From assembly GCA_016214845.1 (NCBI GenBank), contig JACRMS010000026.1:1-64000 (forward strand): 64,000 nt of DNA, in the 5' to 3' direction. The position numbers and the translations under genes are program-made. Numbering within the stretch: the stretch's first letter is position 1; each line of letters begins with the position of its first letter. Shown here one piece after another: positions 42,860-51,197 of the stretch. The notes below the pieces were generated by a model. It was not told where the DNA came from, made no database searches, and saw only the letters and a list, made by a program, of their open reading frames with translations. This stretch comes from Nitrospirota bacterium. Lineage in GTDB: Bacteria; Nitrospirota; Thermodesulfovibrionia; UBA6902.

Positions 42860-43246
42860 TTACAAGCTCTCAACCACCCTTTTGAGTTTTGCCTGGATCT
42901 GAAAAGCTATCTCGCTTAGTACCGGGTTCTGAATGGCCTGCATTGACGCAATAGGATCGATCGCAGCCACTTCAACCTGTCCCGCTGAAATCTCCTGCAC
43001 GATCACATTGCAAGGGAGCATGGTGCCGATCTTGTCTTCAGCAAGCAGCGCCTTGTATGCAGAAGACGGGCTGCAGGCGCCGAGGATTCTATATTTTCTG
43101 AAATCAACATCCAGCTTTTTCTTCAGCGTGGCCTGCACGTCGATCTCGGTGAGAATTCCGAAGCCTTCCTTTTTCAGCCTCTCGGTTACCCTTGCAACCG
43201 CTTCATCAAAAGATGTGCTCAATATTTTATTGAAGTAATAGCTCAT
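42860..43246 (-). CDS. DUF302-domain protein
   Basis: A 128-residue soluble protein. The start at 43246 (MSYYFNKILSTSFDEAV) follows GGGAGGAACGC; the longer frame from 43348 overlaps the upstream gene. GFGILTEIDVQATLKKKL and DKIGTMLPCNVIVQEI are DUF302 signatures; the conserved Cys is in LPCNVIV. DUF302 proteins are small, often linked to membrane or redox proteins, with no defined role. Here the neighbour is a DUF4079-like membrane protein 14 bp upstream. Confidence 0.9.
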   Translation of the reverse strand: MSYYFNKILSTSFDEAVARVTERLKKEGFGILTEIDVQATLKKKLDVDFRKYRILGACSPSSAYKALLAEDKIGTMLPCNVIVQEISAGQVEVAAIDPIASMQAIQNPVLSEIAFQIQAKLKRVVESL

Positions 43247-43260
43247 GCGTTCCTCCCTTT

Positions 43261-43692
43261 TTAAAAAAGTATCCCGGTCCCTAAAAACAACTGGACCGGA
43301 TAAAGGGTTAAAATTAATATGCCGAGGCTGAAATGCAAATTCCTCCATTTGGGGTCAGGCCCCTTTATTTTCCTCGATATAAAAAATGTGGCGCTGATCA
43401 AAAGCGCGATGTCCAATCCGACGATGAAATGCAGAGGATATTTCATTAAATGTCCGTAGTCCAGATAGGCCAGGGTCACTCCGGCGAAGAACCCGGCTAT
43501 GCCCATTACCGCAAGTATCGGCCCGATTTTCCTATGGCGTTTTATTATATTGAATTGCGGCTTGCCGCCTGCCTTTCTTTGTCTCCTGATCTTTAATCCG
43601 AGCGTGCCCTGGTAAATGAAAAGAAGCATCATGATCGTGTTGAAAGAGCCGTGCACAAGTCTCAGATATGCTATTGTCTGTTTGTCTATCAT
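43261..43692 (-). CDS. Four-helix membrane protein (DUF4079-like)
   Basis: A 143-residue integral membrane protein with four hydrophobic helices (around 8-28, 55-78, 86-103, 120-140) carrying paired His residues (RLVHGSFNTIMM; HLMKYPLHFIVGL; NLHFSLGIL), as in cytochrome b561/DUF4079-type proteins that may bind haem. It is coupled to the DUF302 gene. The haem ligation is inference. Confidence 0.7.
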   Translation of the reverse strand: MIDKQTIAYLRLVHGSFNTIMMLLFIYQGTLGLKIRRQRKAGGKPQFNIIKRHRKIGPILAVMGIAGFFAGVTLAYLDYGHLMKYPLHFIVGLDIALLISATFFISRKIKGPDPKWRNLHFSLGILILTLYPVQLFLGTGILF

Positions 43693-43703
43693 AGGATGTT
43701 GTA

Positions 43704-43799
43704 TGTCACCCTGAACTTGATTCAGGGTCTCTCTATAGTTTTAATATTTAGATGCTGAAACAATACTGAATCAAGTTCAGCACAAGGTTCAGCATGACA
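43704..43799. repeat. Dispersed palindromic repeat, long copy (CACCCTGAACTTG family)
   Basis: 96 bp from TGTCACCCTGAACTTG to GTTCAGCATGACA with paired GAACTTGATTCAG / CTGAATCAAGTTC. Same family as the in-frame insert at 9433-9493. Located between the DUF4079-like gene and the oxidoreductase beta gene. Confidence 0.85.
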
Positions 43800-43805
43800 G
43801 TTTGT

Positions 43806-44657
43806 TTAATAAAATTCTTTTAAAGTACTCTCTATTTTAGACATTTCAAATGATTGTCTCACGAGAGGATTATCTTTGATAGCCGGGACCCTTTCTTCTA
43901 AAACCTGCCGGTTGTTTCTGTAAATTATTCCAACCGGGATGCGGTCTCCCCATTCGAGCGCTTTTTGAAATGCCGCAATCCTGTCTTCCGGATTGTATTC
44001 GGGCTCTATGTTATAAACTCTCTGCTTGTACCAGTCAAATGTATTGATCTTGTTGAATGTGACGCAAGGCTGGAGAATGTCTACAAGGCTGAAGCCTTTG
44101 TGATTGACCGCCTCTTTTATCAGTGAGGTCAGATGTTTCATATCACCTGCAAACCCTCTTGCCGCGAAGCTGCAATCGAGAGCGACAGCGAGCGCCATTG
44201 GATTTAGCTGTTCGGAAAAAACCCCGAAGGGCTGGTTCTTCGTCTTCATCCCTTCCATGCTTGTCGGAGACGCCTGTCCTTTTGTCAGCCCGTAGATCTG
44301 GTTGTCATGGACAAAGAGTTTTACGTTTATGTTTCTCCTGATAGCGTGCATAAGATGGTTGCCGCCTTCACCGTAGCAGTCGCCGTCTCCCGCGACCGCC
44401 ATCACAAGCATTTCGTGATTTGCGAGCTTTATCCCCGTTGCGACCGGGAGCGTCCTGCCGTGGAGGCCGTTGAACGTATTGCATCTCACGTAATGCGGAA
44501 ATTTCCCGGCCTGCCCTATTCCCGATACGATGGTAAACTGATGGGGTTCGATGTTCAGTTCGATCATCGCGTCCTTGAATGATTTGAGGATACTGAAATT
44601 ACCGCACCCCGGACACCACGCCGGATGCCTCCCCCTGTAATCCTGTAATGTCGGCAT
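43806..44657 (-). CDS. 2-oxoacid:ferredoxin oxidoreductase, beta subunit
   Basis: A 283-residue TPP-binding subunit. HPAWCPGCGNFSILKSF is the signature with the iron-sulfur Cys pair, GIGQAGKFPHYVRCNTFNGLHGR and GDGDCYGEGGNHLMHAIRRN the TPP-Mg motif (GDGD). Family members interconvert 2-oxoglutarate or related acids and acyl-CoA with ferredoxin. AGGAGA precedes the ATG. Its alpha subunit is found at 48385, not next door: two signalling genes lie between them. The exact substrate (2-oxoglutarate versus another 2-oxoacid) is not determined. Confidence 0.9.
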   Translation of the reverse strand: MPTLQDYRGRHPAWCPGCGNFSILKSFKDAMIELNIEPHQFTIVSGIGQAGKFPHYVRCNTFNGLHGRTLPVATGIKLANHEMLVMAVAGDGDCYGEGGNHLMHAIRRNINVKLFVHDNQIYGLTKGQASPTSMEGMKTKNQPFGVFSEQLNPMALAVALDCSFAARGFAGDMKHLTSLIKEAVNHKGFSLVDILQPCVTFNKINTFDWYKQRVYNIEPEYNPEDRIAAFQKALEWGDRIPVGIIYRNNRQVLEERVPAIKDNPLVRQSFEMSKIESTLKEFY

Positions 44658-44687
44658 ATGGGTCTCCTGTTTTGAATTCCCTCTTTT

Positions 44688-44716
44688 GTAGGGGCGGGTT
44701 TCAAACCCGCCCCTAC
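44688..44716. repeat. Perfect GTAGGGGCGGGTTT inverted repeat
   Basis: Two 14-bp perfectly complementary arms with a single-base loop (44688-44701 and 44703-44716) upstream of the oxidoreductase beta gene. This resembles a common dispersed palindrome; it could also fold as a terminator for the HD-GYP gene, though no T-run follows on the minus strand. Confidence 0.85.
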
Positions 44717-44795
44717 GGAGGAGAAGGGATCGTCATAATGAATCTATTATATCTGTAGAAAAATTATAGAGGCTAAGAGGTGAGAATGCAAATAA

Positions 44796-47327
44796 TTATG
44801 GTCCGTCTTTTTCGGCGGGCCTTTCGAGCACCTTCAGGAACACCTCAACTATTTTCGGATTATATTGAGTTCCTGAACACCGCTTGAGCTCGGAGATCGC
44901 ATAGTCCCTGCCCGGTGATTTTCTGTAAGGCCTGTCAGCGGTCATTGAATCAAACGAGTCAGCGACTGAAAGTATGCTCGCGCAAAGAGGTATGTCTTCA
45001 CCCTTCAGGCCGAAGGGGTAGCCTTTCCCGTCATATCTTTCATGATGATGGAGAACGCCGGGGATAACATTGTTTAACTGTTTTATGGGGGCTATTATAT
45101 CAGCGCCCTGCCCCGGGTGTTTCTTTATAAGTTCATATTCTTCATCAGTGAGTTTGCCGGGTTTGTCAAGAAGGCCGTCGAATGTTCCGACCTTGCCGAT
45201 GTCATGCAATATGCCGCACAGCCTGACGTGATTAACTTCTTTCTCATGCAGTCCCATCTCCCTTGCGATCTCCACCGCGTATTTTGTGACCCTTTCAGAA
45301 TGACCTTTGGTCCATGGAGATTTTGCGTCAATGATCGAAATAAGTGATGTTGTTGTATTAATAAGCAGCTCCTGGAGGTCGTCATAAAGCTTTGCATGTT
45401 CAAGCGCTACGGTTATCTGTGAGGCGATCTTTTCGGCTGTGGATATATGGTCGGAAGTAAGTTTATCGGAATACATAGAGCCGATATCCAGAATACCTAA
45501 CATTTCGCCTTTACTGATAAGAGGGACTATAATGGATGATTTTATCCCAATCTCAATCTGCTCTCTATGATAAACACAATTAACGCTGTCTTTGGAAATG
45601 TCAGGAATAAAAAGGGGCCCCCTTCCCTGCTCAATAATACTGAAATGAGAGGTCTCCGTATCATAAGTCCTGTCTTTGAATTTACCCAGCCCCCATTCGG
45701 CAACCGGGCCGTATTTATCACTCTCTTTAAGGAGAACAGCGACTCTGTCACACGTTATTAATCCGCTCGTCAGCGTAGTGGCTGTTTTTAAAATTGCATT
45801 TTTATCAATAGAAGACAGTATCTCCTTGTCAAGCTGTGCCATTGCGTTTATTGTTTCTATCTTGTTTGTTAATTCCACAAGCCTTTCATTAGATTCCTGG
45901 TAGAGTTTGCTGTTCTGAAGCGCAATGCCCAGCCCGCTTGCAAGGCCCTTGAGAAGCGCGATGTCCTTCTGATCTACCGGCTGATCGGAAGTATAAATAC
46001 CGCATATCATGCCGCTTATCTTCCCTCTGAAAGAAATCGGGACCAGCAGCGCGCTGTTCATGTTGAAGGTATCAATCATGTCTCCGCTGACAAGAATGCT
46101 TTCTACTGCCTTGTCTATGATCACACCTTCCCCTTTCATGATAGTATCGATCGCGGGAAAGTCGCCCGGCCTTATCGTTTTTGCCGCTACCATTTCCTTC
46201 TCGGCAGGACTTAAGCCATACGCGCCCGCGAATGCAAAGCATCCGGCCTCATCATCATAAAAGTATAAGCTCATCCTGTTAAACTTCAGATATCTCGGGG
46301 CCAGGTCCAGCACATTTCTGACAAGTTCCTTTTCTTCAAGGCTGGTATTTAATGCCTCGACCAGCTCAAAAAGCGACCTGGATACCTCCGCCTCGCTCTT
46401 TACTTCATCATACAACTGCGCCAGCTTGTCCTCCGCCTTCTTGCGCTCGGTAATGTCATGGATCAAGCCCACAGCGTGCCATTCATCTTTGACCATAATT
46501 CCCGAGGTGGAAACTTCAATTGGAAATTCCGTCCCGTCTTTCCTTAAGGCGCTCAATTCAATTGTCTTGCCGATTGCAAAACCTTGTCCTGTTGTCCTGA
46601 ACTTATCGAAACCATTCCTGTATTCTTCATGGTATCTCCGGGGCGCAATATACCGGTGCAATTCTTTTCCAAGCGCCTCCTGAGGTGTGTATCCGAATAA
46701 TCTTTCAGCGGCAGAATTCCAGTAGGTAACAAGCCCCTTATTGTCCATAGTAATAATGCCGTCAACCGCAGTCGCTGTTATCGCGCGGAATTTCTCCTCG
46801 CTTTCATAAAGTGACTTCAGCGCCTGAGATAAGGCGTTCAGGGGGAATATCTTAATAATGAAATATCCCGACAGTCCAAGGACAACTCCAAGCAGTCCGA
46901 ACAATGACGTATTCCTCAAGACCGGGCGCAAAGACCGGCTGACCTCGATCTTTGCAACGACATTCCCTGAATCAAAAAGCGGATGTGAGCGTGTTACGAC
47001 TGGCCCCTTAACATCAACATCGTTGGACGCAAGGACTTCGTTATTAACGTCAATGATACTTCGGGCCTCGTTATCTCCCTTGGCAGTAAAGCGGTTGAGC
47101 GCTTCATTGAGCCTGTGCTGCGAGTACCGCCAGTAGGAGGGATTTGCGTTTATCAACTGCGTGATAAAAAACGCGTTGGCTTCCGCCTCAGTCTCAAGCA
47201 CTGCGGCATGTTCCTGATAGCTTAAAACAAAATAAGCGGAAGGCAGCAGGACCGCCACCATCACTGACAAAATCAGGGCCAGGAGGCTTGTTGTCCTGAT
47301 GACCTTGCTGGCGCTCGCTTTGTTCAT
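44796..47327 (-). CDS. Membrane PAS-GAF-GAF-HD-GYP protein
   Basis: An 843-residue signalling protein. A transmembrane segment near the N-terminus (LLALILSVMVAVLLPSAYFVL), a periplasmic domain (about 40-140), a second helix (LFGLLGVVLGLSGYFII), a PAS domain (about 175-290), two GAF domains (about 315-475 and 500-650), then an HD-GYP phosphodiesterase domain (about 655-830; LHDIGKVG, HHERYDGKGYP). HD-GYP domains break down c-di-GMP; the metal-binding motifs are intact. It overlaps the upstream phosphate-binding-like gene by one base (TAATG), so the two are coupled; the binding protein may act as the sensor's ligand receptor. Confidence 0.92.
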   Translation of the reverse strand: MNKASASKVIRTTSLLALILSVMVAVLLPSAYFVLSYQEHAAVLETEAEANAFFITQLINANPSYWRYSQHRLNEALNRFTAKGDNEARSIIDVNNEVLASNDVDVKGPVVTRSHPLFDSGNVVAKIEVSRSLRPVLRNTSLFGLLGVVLGLSGYFIIKIFPLNALSQALKSLYESEEKFRAITATAVDGIITMDNKGLVTYWNSAAERLFGYTPQEALGKELHRYIAPRRYHEEYRNGFDKFRTTGQGFAIGKTIELSALRKDGTEFPIEVSTSGIMVKDEWHAVGLIHDITERKKAEDKLAQLYDEVKSEAEVSRSLFELVEALNTSLEEKELVRNVLDLAPRYLKFNRMSLYFYDDEAGCFAFAGAYGLSPAEKEMVAAKTIRPGDFPAIDTIMKGEGVIIDKAVESILVSGDMIDTFNMNSALLVPISFRGKISGMICGIYTSDQPVDQKDIALLKGLASGLGIALQNSKLYQESNERLVELTNKIETINAMAQLDKEILSSIDKNAILKTATTLTSGLITCDRVAVLLKESDKYGPVAEWGLGKFKDRTYDTETSHFSIIEQGRGPLFIPDISKDSVNCVYHREQIEIGIKSSIIVPLISKGEMLGILDIGSMYSDKLTSDHISTAEKIASQITVALEHAKLYDDLQELLINTTTSLISIIDAKSPWTKGHSERVTKYAVEIAREMGLHEKEVNHVRLCGILHDIGKVGTFDGLLDKPGKLTDEEYELIKKHPGQGADIIAPIKQLNNVIPGVLHHHERYDGKGYPFGLKGEDIPLCASILSVADSFDSMTADRPYRKSPGRDYAISELKRCSGTQYNPKIVEVFLKVLERPAEKDGP

Positions 47328-48205
47328 TACTTCCCTGACAAAGCAAGGAACCCTGTTTTATTGAGGATCGCCTTGCCTTCTTTTGAATTTACGAACTCGA
47401 TGAAATTGTTTGTGACCGGGATGCTCTTCGGGCCCTTAACAATAAAGAGAGATTTGTAATAAGGATACTTTCCCTCAGTAAAAGTTTTCATACCCGGTGC
47501 TACACCGTTCAGCGTCACAATGTTGAACGCCCTCTTTTCTGCTATGATCTGCCCGATCGTTAATGCTCCAAAAGAACCGGGTACCTTTTCCAATGCGTCA
47601 GCACAGTCCTGGTCCGAGGGGGCTATTGTCATCCCCTCCCGCGACATTGCTTTCCCTAACGCCTCTTTCATTTCCGGAGACATACTTTTCATCAAGTCGG
47701 TATCTGCATCTGTTTCAGGACGCAATATTATTCTAATGGGCGTGCCGTCAGGCCAGTTTTTCGTCTCGCCTGTATACATCTTTGCAATGTCCTTAAGCGT
47801 AAGATTTACAACCCCTGCTTTACCGTAAAACACAAATACAAACGGGGTCCGAGCTACTTCTTCATCTGCGGCCCCGTATATACGTTCAGCATCTTTTAGC
47901 TGCCTGGAGCTGAGTCCGAGATCCAGCGCTCCCGCATTGACCGCCTTTATGCCTCCGGTGCTTCCAAGGCTTGGAAGAATGACAATATTCACACCAGGAT
48001 GTAATTTTTGAAAAGCATCTCCCAGTTCCTTAAAACTTCCTAACGCATTCCCTGTCCCGCCCACTCTGATTGTCCCATTGATATCTTCCGCGTAGAGGCA
48101 TATGCTCATAAGCAATAGACAAAGAATAACTGTTGATGCAAGAACAATTAACTGACTGAAAATTATCTTTCCCGGATTAGCCGCAACTTTTTTACAACAG
48201 CGCAT
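47327..48205 (-). CDS. PstS-like phosphate-type substrate-binding protein
   Basis: A 292-residue exported protein of the PBP-like/PstS family. I use the ATG at 48205 (MRCCKKVAANPGKI) with GGAGG upstream; the longer frame from 48253 precedes it. After a long membrane-type signal come RVGGTGNALGSFKELGDAF, LGSTGGIKAVNAGALDLGLSSRQLK (ligand-binding loop) and IRIILRPETDADTDLMK. It contains no ABC permease neighbours; instead it is coupled by TAATG to the HD-GYP sensor. Probably a solute receptor feeding that sensor. Confidence 0.85.
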   Translation of the reverse strand: MRCCKKVAANPGKIIFSQLIVLASTVILCLLLMSICLYAEDINGTIRVGGTGNALGSFKELGDAFQKLHPGVNIVILPSLGSTGGIKAVNAGALDLGLSSRQLKDAERIYGAADEEVARTPFVFVFYGKAGVVNLTLKDIAKMYTGETKNWPDGTPIRIILRPETDADTDLMKSMSPEMKEALGKAMSREGMTIAPSDQDCADALEKVPGSFGALTIGQIIAEKRAFNIVTLNGVAPGMKTFTEGKYPYYKSLFIVKGPKSIPVTNNFIEFVNSKEGKAILNKTGFLALSGK

Positions 48206-48384
48206 ACATTCCTCCTTTGTTTTTAATTTTTCATTCTTTGTTGCAAACTGCATAACCCTATATAAATACTTTGCAAATATTTTATCGGAATACGTTTAAA
48301 ATTTCTTAAGGATTTTCCTTAATAAGGCAATTAGATGTTTTAATTGATTGCAATTAAAGATTGGAGGCTTAAAGCAATTCGGAG

Positions 48385-50121
48385 TTACGTCTGTGATAGG
48401 CTGGAATTGATTTCTCTTAGTAATTCATCTGCTGTAAAGGGCCTTCCGTCATATTTATTAATCCTCTGCTTGAAGTCATATCCTGTTTCTGCCCTCATTA
48501 ATCTTGCGAACTGTCCCGTCGCATTGTTTTCAATACAGATGGTAATCTTTGCGTTGTTGAGAATGCGCAGATAATCAAGTTTGTCTGTTGAAGGGAATGG
48601 ATAAATTTCACTGAAGTGAAGCATGGCAATATTTTTTTCATTCGAAAACATATTAACCGCCTCTTTCATCACGCCGTATGTGGAACCCCATCCGGCGATC
48701 ACAATTTCCGGTCCTTCATTACCGTAAAAAAAAGGCGGCTCAATCTCCTGCCTGATGAGAGGAAGTTTTTTGAACAGCCGCTTGTCCAGCATTTTCATCC
48801 TCGTCTCCGCGTCTTCCACGATATGCCCTTCTTCATCATGCTCGTCACTGTCTGTCACAACCAGATGTTTTGCATCGCCGGGGATTCCCAAAGGCGTCAC
48901 GCCTGTCTGTGTAAACGCATGGCGTTTGTATTCAGGAAGGTCCTTGAATATATCTCCTCTCAATCTGTAATCAGCATATTTCATTTTGGGTAGATCAAAT
49001 CCTTCAAATGTCCATTGCGAATCAGATAGGTACTGGTCAAAAATAATGATAACGGGTATCTGATATTTTTCGGCAATATCAAAAGCTTTATTAGTCAGAT
49101 AAAAAGCCTGCTCAGGTGTTCCCGGCGCAAAGATCACCCTGGGAAATTCTCCGTGGGCGGTGTAAAGGGCAAACTGCAAATCCCCCTGCTCCGTCCTCGT
49201 CGGAAAACCTGTGGCCGGTCCGGGCCTCTGTCCAAGCGCGATGACAACCGGCGTCTCTGTCATCCCCGCGAGTGAAAGCCCTTCCACCATGAGCGCGAAC
49301 CCGCCGCCGGATGTTCCGGTCATGGCCCTCACTCCGGCGAATGACGCGCCAAGGGCCATATTGATCGCGGCAATTTCATCTTCCGCCTGCTCGACAATAA
49401 TGCTGTATTCCGCTTCATTGTCGGCGATGTAATTCATGATTCCGGTGGAAGGCGTCATTGGATATGCTGAATAAAACTTTAAGCCTGATGCAATTGCTCC
49501 GAGCGCTATCGCCTCAACTCCGGTTATCAGCAGCAGGGGCGAGCTGCCGTTCGCCCGCACATTGAACGAACACCTCTGACAATTCTTTATGGCAAACGCA
49601 TGTCCTGCCGCTGCGGCATTGATATTGCCTTTTATAACGTCTTCTCCTTTTTTCCTGAAAGTATCTTTGATGATATCGAATAATATATTCAGCTCCATCC
49701 CAAGCATTCCAAGCACGGCTCCGGTTGCTACGGTGTTTGCCATGATCTTATTTCCGCCGTGTTCTGCTGCAAGGTTAGTGAATGGGACGTCGAAATAGCT
49801 GGGGGTTGGGGATTGGGGGTTGGGAGTTGGAATCGTTGCTGAATCGTAAATGATGAGGCCGTTTTCCGTAAGCTCCTTTTCATGCAGCAATATGCTTTCT
49901 TTGTCAAACGCAACCACAATATCGATACCGTCCCTCGATGCGGTAACAGGATTGTCGGCAAATCTGATCTGGTAAAAATTATGTCCGCCCCTTATGCGTG
50001 ATTCATAATCCTGGTGTGTGAAGACGTGAAGACCTGATCTTGAAAACACCTTTGCGAGAGTATCACCAACAGTCTGAATACCCTGCCCGGCCTCACCGCC
50101 TATTTTAATTGAGTAGTCCAT
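48385..50121 (-). CDS. 2-oxoacid:ferredoxin oxidoreductase, fused gamma-alpha subunit
   Basis: A 578-residue protein. Residues 1-190 are the gamma domain (KIGGEAGQGIQTVGDTLAK), the rest the alpha pyrimidine-binding domain (FYSAYPMTPSTGIMNYI; AINMALGASFAGVRAMTGTSGGGFALM). It pairs with the beta subunit at 43806. A short Pro-rich segment (IPTPNPQSPTP, about 98-108) is encoded by the G-rich repeat 49801-49830, inserted in frame in the gamma domain. The start lies two bases from the stop of the HD-GYP regulator gene, so the operon continues from signalling into metabolism. Confidence 0.92.
   Translation of the reverse strand: MDYSIKIGGEAGQGIQTVGDTLAKVFSRSGLHVFTHQDYESRIRGGHNFYQIRFADNPVTASRDGIDIVVAFDKESILLHEKELTENGLIIYDSATIPTPNPQSPTPSYFDVPFTNLAAEHGGNKIMANTVATGAVLGMLGMELNILFDIIKDTFRKKGEDVIKGNINAAAAGHAFAIKNCQRCSFNVRANGSSPLLLITGVEAIALGAIASGLKFYSAYPMTPSTGIMNYIADNEAEYSIIVEQAEDEIAAINMALGASFAGVRAMTGTSGGGFALMVEGLSLAGMTETPVVIALGQRPGPATGFPTRTEQGDLQFALYTAHGEFPRVIFAPGTPEQAFYLTNKAFDIAEKYQIPVIIIFDQYLSDSQWTFEGFDLPKMKYADYRLRGDIFKDLPEYKRHAFTQTGVTPLGIPGDAKHLVVTDSDEHDEEGHIVEDAETRMKMLDKRLFKKLPLIRQEIEPPFFYGNEGPEIVIAGWGSTYGVMKEAVNMFSNEKNIAMLHFSEIYPFPSTDKLDYLRILNNAKITICIENNATGQFARLMRAETGYDFKQRINKYDGRPFTADELLREINSSLSQT
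49801..49830. repeat. G-rich dispersed repeat inserted in frame
   Basis: 30 bp with G-runs (GGGGGTTGGGGATTGGGGG...) on the plus strand; reads as Pro-Thr-Pro-Asn-Pro on the coding strand. A closely related element is at 53838-53868 in the opposite orientation. The pattern fits a G-quadruplex motif. Confidence 0.75.
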
Positions 50122-50123
50122 AG

Positions 50124-51197
50124 TTACCCTCTGTGCGCTTCATAAATCTCCTCGAACTGTTTATGTATCCTCCTGAACGCCTCAAGCATATCAGGGGCAA
50201 AATGTTCAGGCATGGTCCTTCCATCGCCTTCAGTTATTCTCCTGTAAACCTCCTCATGGCTCAAGGGCATCCTGTACGGCCTCCTCATCCTCAAGGCATC
50301 ATACTGGTCGCAGAGCATCACGATCCTTCCTTCAATCGGGATGTCTTCCCCTTTTAATCCCCTTGGATATCCGGTGCCGTCCCACCTCTCATGATGGTTT
50401 AAAGCCACTGATGCGGTCAATTGAATATTGTCATAAGAAGACCCTGAAAGCATCTTCTCTCCTATGATGGAGTGTGTCCTCATCACATCAAACTCAAGGG
50501 GAGCGAGCGCGTCAGGTTTTAAGAGTATATTGTCCGGTATCCCTATTTTCCCTATATCGTGCAGAGGGGCGGCAAATGAAATTGTCTCAACGAAATCCTT
50601 CGGCATGTCAAGCGCCCCGGCAAGCTTGCTTGCGTAAAAACCGATCCTCGATATATGAACGCCCGTGCCTGCGTCCCTGTATTCGGCAATTACCGTTATC
50701 CTTTTTATCATTTCATTGCTCATATTTTTGACCATTTCAAGTGCGTTTGCCAGCTCCAGCGTCCTCTTTTGAACAGTGGCCTCGAGCATCTGCTTGTTGT
50801 TCTTTTCAGCCTGGATCAACTTTGTATAACGGACAGCTTTATCGACCGAGCAGATAAGGTGCGGCGGCTTGTACGGTTTGATTATAAAGTCAAACGCGCC
50901 CTCCTGTATTGCTGCGACCGCTATATCAACTTCAGCATATGCGGTCATCAGTATGACCGGGACTTCGGAATTGATCGCGTGGACCTTTTTTAAAAGTTCG
51001 AGCCCTGAAATCACAGGCATCTTTAAGTCGGTCAGGACAACATCGATTGTATCTTTCTGAAATTTGTCGAGAGCACTCATTGCGCTGCTGCGCGAGGTAA
51101 CGGAATATCCGTGTGATTCCAATACCAGTGAAACCGACTCAAGAATATAAGGGTCGTCATCAACTACAAGAATGTGTGCTTTAATGTCAGCGTTCAT
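50124..51197 (-). CDS. Receiver-HD-GYP response regulator (RpfG-like)
   Basis: A 357-residue protein with an N-terminal receiver ([27 protein letters not shown], phospho-acceptor Asp near 58; Lys in [10 protein letters not shown]), a helical linker, and an HD-GYP domain (about 165-350; [36 protein letters not shown]). All metal ligands are present, so c-di-GMP phosphodiesterase activity under phosphorylation control is expected. Its ATG overlaps the hybrid-kinase stop by four bases. Confidence 0.95.
   Translation of the reverse strand: MNADIKAHILVVDDDPYILESVSLVLESHGYSVTSRSSAMSALDKFQKDTIDVVLTDLKMPVISGLELLKKVHAINSEVPVILMTAYAEVDIAVAAIQEGAFDFIIKPYKPPHLICSVDKAVRYTKLIQAEKNNKQMLEATVQKRTLELANALEMVKNMSNEMIKRITVIAEYRDAGTGVHISRIGFYASKLAGALDMPKDFVETISFAAPLHDIGKIGIPDNILLKPDALAPLEFDVMRTHSIIGEKMLSGSSYDNIQLTASVALNHHERWDGTGYPRGLKGEDIPIEGRIVMLCDQYDALRMRRPYRMPLSHEEVYRRITEGDGRTMPEHFAPDMLEAFRRIHKQFEEIYEAHRG

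Noticed and set aside
42682-42873. 63-residue minus-strand frame in the gap before the DUF302 gene
   Set aside because: No ribosome site, no recognisable domain, and it overlaps the end of the DUF302 gene.
44688-44716. Terminator of the HD-GYP gene
   Set aside because: The hairpin is perfect but lacks a T-run on the minus strand and resembles a dispersed palindrome; I list it as a repeat.
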